64,000 bases of DNA. It comes from Bacillota bacterium. Lineage in GTDB: Bacteria > Bacillota > Limnochordia > Limnochordales > ZCTH02-B6. Below, piece by piece: positions 34,811-42,684 of this stretch (position 1 is the first letter of the stretch; every line of letters starts with the position of its first letter). A program made the position numbers and the translations under genes. Location of the stretch: contig PKQS01000007.1 in NCBI GenBank assembly GCA_017577945.1, positions 124,001 to 188,000 on the forward strand, written 5' to 3'. The notes below the pieces were generated by a model, which was not told the DNA's origin, did no database searches, and worked only from the letters and a program-made list of their open reading frames with translations.

Positions 34811-35299
34811 ATGGACGTCACCTTTCGCTTCGCCCGCACCAAAGAGGCGCCCGCGGTGCATCACATCTTGGTCGAAGCGTTTGCGCCCTACGCAGGCAGG
34901 ATCTACCCGCCTTTTCAGGTGCTGAAGGCGACGCCGGAAGACATCGCCGAGGCCATTCGCAGCCGCCGTCACTGGTACGCGGTGGCCTGCGTCGACGGCT
35001 TGCCCGTCGGCACGCTTTGCGCCACGCCCAAGCGCCTTCCCCGCGGGCGCGAGTACTGGCTGTTGTCCCGCTTGGCGGTGCTGCCCGAATACCAGGGGTG
35101 CCACATCGCGCGCAAGCTGATCGGTTGGATGCACGAGAAAGCCATCGAGCACCACGTGCCCGAGCTGCGCGGCCACGTGCGCACGGCGCTGCCGCGGCTG
35201 TTGCGCTTCTACCAGCGCTTGGGCTACAAGCCCATCGGCTATTTGTCCCTCCCCGGTTTTCCGCGCTATATTACCGTCGTCGGCCGCAAGCTGCCGTGA
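34811..35299 (+). CDS. GNAT-family N-acetyltransferase
   Basis: 162 residues with the GNAT fold: N-terminal FRFARTKEAPAVHHILVEAF, the acetyl-CoA pyrophosphate loop region LSRLAVLPEYQGCHIARKLI (Q/R-x-x-G-x-G/A form QGCHIA), and the C-terminal LLRFYQRLGYKPIGYLS. The substrate cannot be told. ATG start after GAAGGAGG. The 236-base gap to the divergent yheC/D gene has a TACAAT at 34691 that could be a -10, but no good -35. Confidence 0.88.
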   Translation: MDVTFRFARTKEAPAVHHILVEAFAPYAGRIYPPFQVLKATPEDIAEAIRSRRHWYAVACVDGLPVGTLCATPKRLPRGREYWLLSRLAVLPEYQGCHIARKLIGWMHEKAIEHHVPELRGHVRTALPRLLRFYQRLGYKPIGYLSLPGFPRYITVVGRKLP

Positions 35300-35419
35300 C
35301 CTTCCGATGGGCCCGGCCGGGGCCGGCAGGGGCGCCAGCATTTTGCGGGAGGTAGCGACGGCGCGCTGCACGAAGTTGGTCGTGGTCCGGGTGTTGCACC
35401 CAGGGAGGACGAAGCGCGG

Positions 35420-36139
35420 ATGAGCATTCAGGCCACGGGCTTGGTCAAGGCGTATCGCGGACGCCGCGTGGTGAACGGCGTCGACTTGCGCGTCGACCGG
35501 GGCGAGGTCGTGGGGCTTTTGGGGCCCAACGGAGCCGGCAAGACCACGACGTTTTACATGATCATGGGACTGGAGCGGTGCGACGCGGGCCGGATCGAGC
35601 TGGACGGCGTCGACGTGACGCGGTTGCCCATGTACAAGCGGGCGCGGCTGGGTATTGGCTATCTGGCGCAAGAAGCGTCGGTGTTCCGCAAGCTCACCGT
35701 GGAGGAAAACTTGCTGGCGATCTTGGAGGCGGTGGGCGTGCCGCCCGCGCGCCGGCGGGAGCGGGTGGACGAGCTGCTGCACGAATTCGGCATCGAGCAC
35801 GTGCGGCACAGTTATGGGTACCAGTTGTCGGGGGGCGAGCGGCGGCGGACGGAGATCGCCCGGGCGCTGGCGGCGGAACCGTCTTTTTTGCTGCTGGACG
35901 AGCCCTTCGCCGGGGTGGACCCTATCGCCGTGGCCGACCTGCAGGAGATCATTGCCCACTTGAAGACAAAAGGGTTGGGACTGCTGATTACGGACCACAA
36001 CGTGCGCGAGACGCTGGCCATCACGGATCGGGCGTACATCATGCACGAAGGCCGCATTTTGGTGGAAGGCGACTCCAAGGACATCGCCAACGATCCGGTG
36101 GCCCGCAAGTTTTACCTGGGAGAGCGGTTTCAGCTGTGA
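35420..36139 (+). CDS. lptB: LPS export ABC transporter ATPase LptB
   Basis: 239 residues. Walker [11 protein letters not shown] (about 35-44), Q-loop [11 protein letters not shown] (about 78-88), signature [15 protein letters not shown] (about 137-151), Walker [14 protein letters not shown] (about 157-169), switch His in [11 protein letters not shown]. These LptB hallmarks ([20 protein letters not shown]) separate it from LivF-like ATPases. It powers LPS extraction with LptF/LptG. Overlaps the following lptG start (GTGA). Confidence 0.96.
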   Translation: MSIQATGLVKAYRGRRVVNGVDLRVDRGEVVGLLGPNGAGKTTTFYMIMGLERCDAGRIELDGVDVTRLPMYKRARLGIGYLAQEASVFRKLTVEENLLAILEAVGVPPARRRERVDELLHEFGIEHVRHSYGYQLSGGERRRTEIARALAAEPSFLLLDEPFAGVDPIAVADLQEIIAHLKTKGLGLLITDHNVRETLAITDRAYIMHEGRILVEGDSKDIANDPVARKFYLGERFQL

Positions 36140-37224
36140 GGGTGCTCGATCGCTACATCCTGCGCGAGCTGCTGGGGCCGCTGCTGTACGGCGTGCTCTC
36201 GTTTACGGGCCTGTTCATCGGCGTGGATTTGGTGCAGCTCGTGCGCATGACCGCCGAATACGGCGCGCCCCTGTGGCTGACGCTGGAGCTCATCGCCTTG
36301 CGGCTGCCGCAAGTGTTCGTATACACCTTCCCGATGGCGGTGCTGCTGGCGACGCTGCTGACGCTGAGCCGGTTGTCGGCCACCAGCGAAATCGTGGCCA
36401 TGCAGGCCGGCACCGTGAGCTTCTACCGCATCGTCGCGCCTGTTCTCGTGGTGGGCCTGCTCGTCGCCGGCCTCAGCCTCGCGGTGGAAGAGTGGGTCGT
36501 GCCGGCGGCCAACTACGAGTACCGCCGCGTCCTGACGGAGGACGTCCAGGGCGGTCAATTGCCCACCGTGACGCGCAATGTTATACTCAAAGAGTACCAA
36601 GGCGGCATTTTGCGAGGATTCTTATACGCTTCCCGCTACGACAGCGCGGCCCGCACGATGTACGACGTCACCATCGTTGAGATGGAGCGGGGCCGTCCGG
36701 TGCGGACGACGTATGCCGCTCGGGTCGTCTGGCAGGGCAACACGTGGCTCATGCACGACGGCGTTATCTATACGCACGACGGCGAGCCGGGCCTGGCGGT
36801 GGATTTCCGCCGGGGCACGCAGCCGGTGTCCATTGGGTACCGGCCCGAGCAAGTCGTGCAGGCTCAGAAAAATCCGGAGGAGATGACGATTCGCGAGCTG
36901 CGCGACCACATCGCGGCGCTGGAGGCGCGCGGCGACGACACCCGGGAGCACGTCTTGCACTTGCATTTGAAATTTGCCGTGCCTGCCGCCAGCTTCGTCT
37001 TCGCGTTGCTGGCCGCGCCGCTGGGCGTGCAGTCGCACCGCTCGGCGACGTCCGTGGGCTTCGGCTTAAGCATTTTGGTTATTTTCGCGTACTACATTCT
37101 CATGACTCTCGGCACGGCGCTGGGCGAAAGCGGCCAGCTGCCTCCGGCGGCGGCCGCCTGGCTGCAGAACGCGATTTTGGGGACGGCGGGCTTGGTGTTG
37201 CTCTGGAGAGCCGGGAGGCGCTGA
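36136..37224 (+). CDS. lptG: LPS export ABC transporter permease, LptG/LptF family
   Basis: 362 residues. N terminus [17 protein letters not shown] is the family start; membrane helices at about 14-36, 52-77 and 96-120, a periplasmic jellyroll (about 125-270) and three helices at about 275-360, with the characteristic [23 protein letters not shown] start overlapping the lptB stop. Together with the 17279 gene this gives the heterodimeric permease; which is F and which is G cannot be settled by eye. Confidence 0.92.
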   Translation: MRVLDRYILRELLGPLLYGVLSFTGLFIGVDLVQLVRMTAEYGAPLWLTLELIALRLPQVFVYTFPMAVLLATLLTLSRLSATSEIVAMQAGTVSFYRIVAPVLVVGLLVAGLSLAVEEWVVPAANYEYRRVLTEDVQGGQLPTVTRNVILKEYQGGILRGFLYASRYDSAARTMYDVTIVEMERGRPVRTTYAARVVWQGNTWLMHDGVIYTHDGEPGLAVDFRRGTQPVSIGYRPEQVVQAQKNPEEMTIRELRDHIAALEARGDDTREHVLHLHLKFAVPAASFVFALLAAPLGVQSHRSATSVGFGLSILVIFAYYILMTLGTALGESGQLPPAAAAWLQNAILGTAGLVLLWRAGRR

Positions 37225-37251
37225 CGGCCCGGCGAAGGTGGTGAGAGACCG

Positions 37252-38466
37252 GTGCACGGCTTTCGCCTTATTCTGATGTTGGCTTTCATCGGTGGCCTCA
37301 TCGCTTATCTGGGCGACAAGGTCGGCATGCGCATCGGTCGTCGCCGCCTGACGTTGTTCGGCCTGCGGCCGAAGCATACGTCGACGCTCGTCACGATTAC
37401 AACGGGTATCCTCATCGCCGCCGCCAGTGTGACAGTGCTGTCCATCGCCTCCGAAGACGTGCGCACGGCGCTGTTCCGCATGCAGGAGCTGCAGCAGGCC
37501 CTGGTCACGACACGGGCGCAGTACGAGACGGTGCTGGACGAGCTGGAACGGCGCCAGGCCGAGCTGGAGCAGACGCAGGCGCAGCGGGACGCGGCGACGC
37601 GCGAGCTTAAGGCGGCCGAGGAGCGGCTGCTGCGCATCGCGGCCGAGTACGAGGCCGCGGTGCGGGATCTGGAGGAAGCCAAGGCGACGCTGCAGTTTAC
37701 GTTGCAGCGGGTCGGAAACTTGCAGCAGATCGGCGAAGAGCTGCAGCAGCGCATCGAGGAGATGCGGGCGCGCATCGCCGACATGGAAGCCGAAATTCAA
37801 GTCAAAGAGGCGCAAATCCGCGCCGCCAACCTGCAGCTGGACCAGATCCGGGGCGGCGAGCTGGCCTTCCGCGCCGGGGACATCGTGCTGGCCCAGGTGT
37901 TTGACGGCTCGGTGGGCCGGGAGCAGCTGGAGGAAGAGCTGCTTGAATTCCTCGAGCGGGCCGACATGGTGGCCGTGCAGCGCGGCGCGCGGATTCCGGG
38001 GGCGCAGCCGCCGACGGCGCTACAGCTCTTGGGCGGCGTCTTCGATGGCACGGTGCGCATCTTGTCCGAGTCGTCCAGCCGCTGGGTCGTGCGCGTCGTG
38101 TCGCTCTACAACACGACGGTGGGCGAGCCGCTGCTGGTGGACTTGGAGTTGATCGAGGAGCAGCTCATCTACCGCCGGGGCGACGTCATCGCCTCGGTCA
38201 CGATCCGGGACGGCACGGGCGCGGCGGTGCGCGACGAACTGTTCCGGCTGCTGCAGCTGGTGTCCGACGAGGCCATCGCGCGCGGCATGCTGACGGATCA
38301 GTCGGGCTTCGTATCGGAAGGCGTCAGCCTGCAAGAGTTCGTGGACGCCATCAGCCGAGTCGAACAGCTGGGCGGCAACGCGGTCGTGCAGGCCGTCGCC
38401 CTGGCGGACACCAAGAACACCGACTGGCCGCTGCGCATTCAGCTGGTGGTGCTCCCGGCCTCATAG
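37252..38466 (+). CDS. DUF3084 membrane-anchored coiled-coil protein
   Basis: 404 residues: two N-terminal membrane helices (about 4-20 and 44-66) with GDKVGMRIGRRRLTLFGLRP between, a long coiled coil (about 75-200, heptads of Glu, Leu, Gln) and a globular C-terminal half (about 205-404). This is the DUF3084 layout, which I know from cyanobacteria and outer-membrane Bacillota, where it often sits beside lptB/lptG. Its job is unknown; a periplasm-spanning role is possible. GTG start with AAGGTGGTGAGAG upstream. Ends the lptB-lptG unit. Confidence 0.83.
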   Translation: MHGFRLILMLAFIGGLIAYLGDKVGMRIGRRRLTLFGLRPKHTSTLVTITTGILIAAASVTVLSIASEDVRTALFRMQELQQALVTTRAQYETVLDELERRQAELEQTQAQRDAATRELKAAEERLLRIAAEYEAAVRDLEEAKATLQFTLQRVGNLQQIGEELQQRIEEMRARIADMEAEIQVKEAQIRAANLQLDQIRGGELAFRAGDIVLAQVFDGSVGREQLEEELLEFLERADMVAVQRGARIPGAQPPTALQLLGGVFDGTVRILSESSSRWVVRVVSLYNTTVGEPLLVDLELIEEQLIYRRGDVIASVTIRDGTGAAVRDELFRLLQLVSDEAIARGMLTDQSGFVSEGVSLQEFVDAISRVEQLGGNAVVQAVALADTKNTDWPLRIQLVVLPAS

Positions 38467-38468
38467 GC

Positions 38469-38496
38469 GCAGGAATCCTCGACGGCGTGTCGAAAA
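38469..38496 (+). promoter_or_regulatory. Intergenic motif GCAGGA-N14-GTCGAAAA before the SLH porin
   Basis: GCAGGA at 38469-38474, 14 bases, GTCGAAAA at 38489-38496, identical blocks and spacing to 5208-5235. It begins 3 bases after the DUF3084 stop and opens the 459-base gap before the SLH outer-membrane protein. Confidence 0.5.
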
Positions 38497-38519
38497 GCAT
38501 CTCCCACGGCCTGGTACTC

Positions 38520-38925
38520 CTTCCGGGCCCCGGGCGGCGGCGGTCGCCCCGCCGTCGCCGAAAGGCGCTTGCACCGCGGTTTTTCCCCTTGAGAAAATTG
38601 CCAGACGAAGAAGGACTTCGGTAGCTCGTCTAGAAAACAGCTATTCAGGATTTCTCTGCCCACTTCTTCTCCTCGCCCTTCTTGACCGACGGACGTCAAG
38701 AAAGGAGGTGCCCCGCGCAAGGTCCGACGTACCGCCGGTCGGACGGGGCATGGGAAGGCGTGCCCGCGCAGGCCTACGGAGGGGACGCCGTGCTCGGGTG
38801 ACGGGTGAGGAAACGTGGACACTCACCGTCGGGAAAACGGAGTTTCCTCCGGGGAGGGCAGAGCGCGGTACACGTTGGCGCAAAGCGCAGAAATCTGAGG
38901 AAGACCATTGCAAGGGGGAAACACG
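38520..38925 (+). ncRNA. Candidate highly structured 5' leader of the SLH porin gene
   Basis: This gap holds no plausible gene but a series of strong inverted repeats: CGGCGG/CCGCCG near 38539-38555, CGCC-GAAA-GGCG (38556-38567), AGACGA/TCGTCT (38603-38632), TTCTTGAC/GTCAAGAA (38679-38702), a two-part hairpin TGCCCC + GTCCGAC with GTCGGAC + GGGGCA (38709-38750), GGCGT/ACGCC (38757-38789) and GAGGAAAC/GTTTCCTC (38807-38848) enclosing two small hairpins. AAAGGAGGTG at 38701-38710 is a perfect Shine-Dalgarno sequence, partly paired and with no sensible start after it. A long regulatory leader or a separate small RNA is likely. No known RNA class recognised. Confidence 0.45.
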
Positions 38926-41900
38926 ATGCGCAAGAAAGGTTTGGCTCTGGCCCTGGCGGCCGTGCTGGTGTGGGCTGCCGCGGTTCCGGCCTTTGCCATG
39001 GCCGAAGAGCCTTTCCCGGCGGTTCCGGCCTTTGCCATTGCCGAAGAGCCTTTCCCGGATGTTCCCCGCGATCACTGGGCCTATGAAGCGGTGGAGACGC
39101 TTCGCCAGGCCGGGCTGATTGAAGGGTATCCGGACGGCACGTTCGGCGGCGAGCGGACTTTCACCCGCTACGAAATGGCGATGGTGTTCAGCCGCATTCT
39201 GGAGCGGCTGATGGCGTGGCTTGAGGGGCAGGAGGCGCTCCTGATCACCGAGGCCACGGGCAAGGTGCTCGAGGCGCTGGCCAAGGAGTTCGCTCCGGAG
39301 CTTGAAGAACTGGGCGTCACACAGGCGGATCTGTCGCAGATTCTTCTGGCGATGAACGCTCGCATCCAGGCGCTGGACCAGCAGGTGGCGGCGCTGGTGC
39401 AGGCGGCTCGGAAGGCCCAGGCCCAAGCGGACGAAGCGGCTCAGGCGGCGGCTCGCGCGGAGGATCGGGCGTACCGGGCTCGCCTGGCGGCCGAGCAGGC
39501 GCGGGCGCAGGCCAATGAGGCGACTTCGCTGGCCAACCGGGCGCTGTCCGTCGCGCTAATGTCGGTGGGCATCGACGAGGCGACGGCGGAGAGCCTGTTG
39601 GCCGAGCAGAGCGTTGAAGCCATTATGGAAGCGGTTCGCTCGGCGACGGGCGAAGACGCGGCGCTGGCGCTGGCGCAGGCTGAGCAGGCCAGCGAGCGGG
39701 CGTACCGGGCTCGCCTGGCGGCGGAGCAGGCGCGGGCGTTGGCCAACGAAGCGCGGGAGATCGCCGAGCGTGGCTTGGCCATCGCCGAGATGGCTTACAA
39801 CAACCCGGATGTGAAGAACGCGCTGGAGACGGCGCAGCAAGCCGCTGACCGGGCTTACCGGGCTCGCCTGGCGGCGGAGCAGGCGCGGGCGCTGGCCAAC
39901 GAAGCGCGCGAGCTGGCCGAGCGGGCGCTGGCCATCGCGGAAATCCAGGGCGGCGATGCTCTTGAAGCGGCTAAAGCGGCCCAGGAGGCCGTGCAGCAGG
40001 CTCGCGAGGCCGCGCAGCGGGCGCAGCAGCTGGCGGTAGACGCTCAGACGGCTGCCATGCTTGCGGACGCCAAGGCGGATCTGGCTCGCGAAGAGGCGGC
40101 GGAGAGCCTGGCGGTAGCTCGCGAGGCGTATCAGCTGGCGTCCGATGCGATGAACGAAGCGATTCGCCAGGGCGAACTGGCTCGCGAAGAGGCCCGTCGC
40201 GCCATGGAGCTGGCGCAGCAGGCGGACCGGCTGGCCTTCCTGGCCTTCCTGAGCGCCGAGCGGGCGCTGGAGCGCATCGACGAGGTGCAGGAGCAGGTCG
40301 CCGCGCTGCAGCTGCGTCCGGTGCTGGGCGGCGAGGTGCGCGCGGACTTCGAGGAGACGCATGCGTCGAAGGAGGAGGTCCCGCTCGATCCGCGTGACAG
40401 CGACAGCGATACGATTAAGACCGACAGCAAGTTCACGACGTCCGTCGCCCTCAACGCTACGGTCGAGCCGGCCGAGGGTGTCGTCGTGCAGGGCGGCCTG
40501 AAGCTGTCGGCGACCGTGTTCGGCAACGAAGCCGACGACGACAAGTTGACGGACCTGTACGTGAAAGTCACCACGCCGGGCGTCATCCGGAGCGCCTATT
40601 TCGGCGGCGTCACCGGCGCGCAGCTGGCGGAGGGCTTCTCCAAGTACGTGCTGCACAGCAGCAAGCTGAGGGGCAACCGCGGCGGCGCCATCATCGAGGC
40701 GCAGCTCGGCAGCCTGAGCGCGCGGATCATCGCCACACGTCCGAACGACGCACCGGACAATTCCGAGGACGTGTATGGCATCGCGGCCACGCTGCCGCTG
40801 GAGCAGGGCCTGACGGTCGGCGTCGACTACGCCTACCAGGGCGAGACGAACCGGACCACGGCCTTGCGGGCCTACGGCGAGACGGCCGGCCTGTCGTATG
40901 ACTGGACGTACGCCATCTATCAGGACGACACGGCCATCGACGGCAAGTTGTCGACCAAGATCGGCGCCGTCGACCTTGGCTTCAACTACTACTCGGTCGG
41001 TGCCAAGTTCGGTCAGGCCGACCAGCTGGGCAAGAAACTGAGCTACAAGGACGACGGCATCGAAGCCGACAAGACGGCGTACAAGCTGACCGCTTCGCTG
41101 CCGCTGAGCTTCGGCACGGCGGTGTATGAAAAGGGCTACGACGCCAAGAAGAGCGACCCGGCGGGCGAATTCGTCGACTCGCACCTGGCCGGTCTCAAAG
41201 ACGTGAACGTCTTCGGCTTCGAGCTCGCCGGCTACTACTACACCGACGAGCGGGACGAGGGCGAGACCACGGCTTACCGCTTCGACGTGAGCCGCACGGT
41301 TCAGCTCGGCCTGCCGCTGACCTTCAGCGTCTCGCAGGCGAACATCAGCCTGCGCGACTGGTCTTCGTCGCCCTTCGGCGACACGGCGCGTGAGTACCTG
41401 GGCATCGGCGTCGCGCTGAACGACTACGCGCTGACCGAGACGATTACGCTCAACGCGGGCTACAAGACGGAGCGGAACCCGATTAAGGGCGACTGGAAGA
41501 AGGCCGACGAGTGGCTGCTGAAGCTGGAGGACGACAAGAACGCCATGTTCGAAGTGACCAAGCGGGACACGGCCTCCGTCGGCGTGGCGCTGGCGGCCAC
41601 CGAGAACCTGACGCTGAAGGCGGCCTACGAGCTGGCGCAGCACGAGACCGATCTGGGCGACGTGGCGCGGTCGAAGACCGACCTGGGCGCCGACTACAAG
41701 TTCTCCCTGTTCGGCGCTGACGTGACGCTCGGCTATGCTTACCAGATCTACGAGTTCGATGGCGCGGGCTTCGTGTTCAACGCCTCGCCGCGGACGACGT
41801 ACACGGTGGGCATCAGCAAGAGCCTGTTCGGCGGCACGGTCGACGCCCAGTACAAGCTGGTGACCGGCCGCGGCTCGGATGGCGCCGGCAAGGTCGACGC

Positions 41901-42060
41901 CCGCGACATGACGGCGTCGGTGAACTACACCTACCCGATCGCGGACAGCATGAACTTCACGCTCAGCGGCAAGTGGGGTTCGTCGCAGGGCAACGCCAAC
42001 GCGGCCGAAGACGACTACTACTACGCGAGCGTGAAGGCCGGCGTCGGTCTGAAGTTCTAA
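38926..42060 (+). CDS. SLH-domain outer-membrane barrel protein (OmpM-like)
   Basis: 1044 residues: signal peptide (about 1-24), one SLH domain (FPDVPRDHWAYEAVETLRQA, EGYPDGTF, RYEMAMVFSRI; about 43-95), a long helical coiled coil (about 140-460) with repeated RAYRARLAAEQARA units, and a C-terminal beta barrel (about 465-1044) of alternating strands ending VKAGVGLKF with terminal Phe. This is the build of OmpM/Slp porins of Negativicutes and related phyla, in which SLH holds secondary wall polymer or modified peptidoglycan and the barrel sits in the outer membrane. ATG 38926 follows AAGGGGG. An in-frame 39-base duplication covers the signal-peptide cleavage site. A strong terminator follows. 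Confidence 0.93.
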   Translation: MRKKGLALALAAVLVWAAAVPAFAMAEEPFPAVPAFAIAEEPFPDVPRDHWAYEAVETLRQAGLIEGYPDGTFGGERTFTRYEMAMVFSRILERLMAWLEGQEALLITEATGKVLEALAKEFAPELEELGVTQADLSQILLAMNARIQALDQQVAALVQAARKAQAQADEAAQAAARAEDRAYRARLAAEQARAQANEATSLANRALSVALMSVGIDEATAESLLAEQSVEAIMEAVRSATGEDAALALAQAEQASERAYRARLAAEQARALANEAREIAERGLAIAEMAYNNPDVKNALETAQQAADRAYRARLAAEQARALANEARELAERALAIAEIQGGDALEAAKAAQEAVQQAREAAQRAQQLAVDAQTAAMLADAKADLAREEAAESLAVAREAYQLASDAMNEAIRQGELAREEARRAMELAQQADRLAFLAFLSAERALERIDEVQEQVAALQLRPVLGGEVRADFEETHASKEEVPLDPRDSDSDTIKTDSKFTTSVALNATVEPAEGVVVQGGLKLSATVFGNEADDDKLTDLYVKVTTPGVIRSAYFGGVTGAQLAEGFSKYVLHSSKLRGNRGGAIIEAQLGSLSARIIATRPNDAPDNSEDVYGIAATLPLEQGLTVGVDYAYQGETNRTTALRAYGETAGLSYDWTYAIYQDDTAIDGKLSTKIGAVDLGFNYYSVGAKFGQADQLGKKLSYKDDGIEADKTAYKLTASLPLSFGTAVYEKGYDAKKSDPAGEFVDSHLAGLKDVNVFGFELAGYYYTDERDEGETTAYRFDVSRTVQLGLPLTFSVSQANISLRDWSSSPFGDTAREYLGIGVALNDYALTETITLNAGYKTERNPIKGDWKKADEWLLKLEDDKNAMFEVTKRDTASVGVALAATENLTLKAAYELAQHETDLGDVARSKTDLGADYKFSLFGADVTLGYAYQIYEFDGAGFVFNASPRTTYTVGISKSLFGGTVDAQYKLVTGRGSDGAGKVDARDMTASVNYTYPIADSMNFTLSGKWGSSQGNANAAEDDYYYASVKAGVGLKF
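38983..39060 (+). repeat. 39-bp in-frame tandem duplication at the signal-peptide junction
   Basis: Two adjacent 39-base copies encode VPAFAMAEEPFPA and VPAFAIAEEPFPD. Each carries its own AFA signal-peptidase I site. The copies differ at very few positions, so the duplication looks recent. Confidence 0.9.
39466..39913 (+). repeat. Three dispersed copies of a coiled-coil repeat inside the SLH porin
   Basis: Nearly identical segments of about 60 bases start at 39466, 39697 and 39850, each encoding RAYRARLAAEQARA followed by ANEA. Spacings of 231 and 153 bases are both multiples of 3, keeping the frame. They extend the periplasmic coiled coil. Confidence 0.85.
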
Positions 42061-42092
42061 GGACCGGCCGCTGTCCGGACGCGAAGGATATG

Positions 42093-42129
42093 CGGACCCC
42101 CGGAATTTGTTCCGGGGGTCCGTTTTTTT
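42093..42129 (+). terminator. Strong intrinsic terminator after the SLH porin
   Basis: A 13-bp perfect stem (42093-42105 with 42110-42122), loop TTTG, then seven T residues. The best terminator of the window, as expected behind a highly expressed surface protein gene. Confidence 0.96.
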
Positions 42130-42180
42130 CGGCGCGTGAACCGGGGCCGCGGTTGGTGTATGGTAAGAGAGGGAACGTGG

Positions 42181-42618
42181 ATGAAGCAGGTCGTCATCGC
42201 CGTCGATCCCGGCAGAGAAAAGTGCGGCTTCGCTGTCGTGTCCACTGCGGGCGAAGTCGTTTATAAGGCCGTACTGGACATAGCGGCGCTGCCGGCGGCG
42301 GTCCAACGGTGGGCCGGCGACGAGACCGTCGAGGTGGCCGCATGGGTTCTGGGCGACCGGACGGGCGCCAAGGCGGCCGCGAGCGTGCTGCGGGAAGCCG
42401 GAGTGCCGGAGCGGCTCATTCGGACCGTGGACGAGCACCGCAGCAGCGAGGCAGGTCGCCGCCGCTACTGGCGGGAGAAGCCGCCTCGCGGCTGGCGGCG
42501 ACTCATTCCGACCAGCATGCAGACGCCGCCCGAGCCGTACGACGATTTCGTGGCGGTGGAGCTGGCCCACAGGTATTTGGCAGGAGCCTCCGGCGAGCCG
42601 AAAAGGGTTGGTCCGTGA
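42181..42618 (+). CDS. RuvX/YqgF-like RNase H-fold protein
   Basis: 145 residues. VVIAVDPGREKCGFAVVS at the N terminus is the first-strand Asp motif of the YqgF/RuvX resolvase-like fold, with a later Glu region and PYDDFVAVELAH at the C terminus supplying acidic residues. The canonical YqgF (16S rRNA maturation) is of similar length, but this copy sits between two outer-membrane protein genes and diverges in the middle (EHRSSEAGRRRYW), so it may be a paralogue with another nucleic-acid role. ATG 42181 follows AGAGAGGGA. Confidence 0.7.
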   Translation: MKQVVIAVDPGREKCGFAVVSTAGEVVYKAVLDIAALPAAVQRWAGDETVEVAAWVLGDRTGAKAAASVLREAGVPERLIRTVDEHRSSEAGRRRYWREKPPRGWRRLIPTSMQTPPEPYDDFVAVELAHRYLAGASGEPKRVGP

Positions 42619-42684
42619 AAACGGCGAAAACAAACAAGAAGTCGGTGGATGATGAAGAGAAAGGAAAGAGAGGAGGGGATCGCG

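Noticed and set aside
38701..39118. A protein starting at GTG 38708 after the perfect AAAGGAGGTG
   Set aside because: The GTG overlaps the ribosome site itself, the product is Arg/Trp-rich with no domain, and it runs out of frame into the SLH porin.
39466..39913. Regular repeats that could suggest a CRISPR array
   Set aside because: The repeats are in frame, encode a coiled-coil unit and have spacings of 231 and 153 bases; spacers are part of the same protein.
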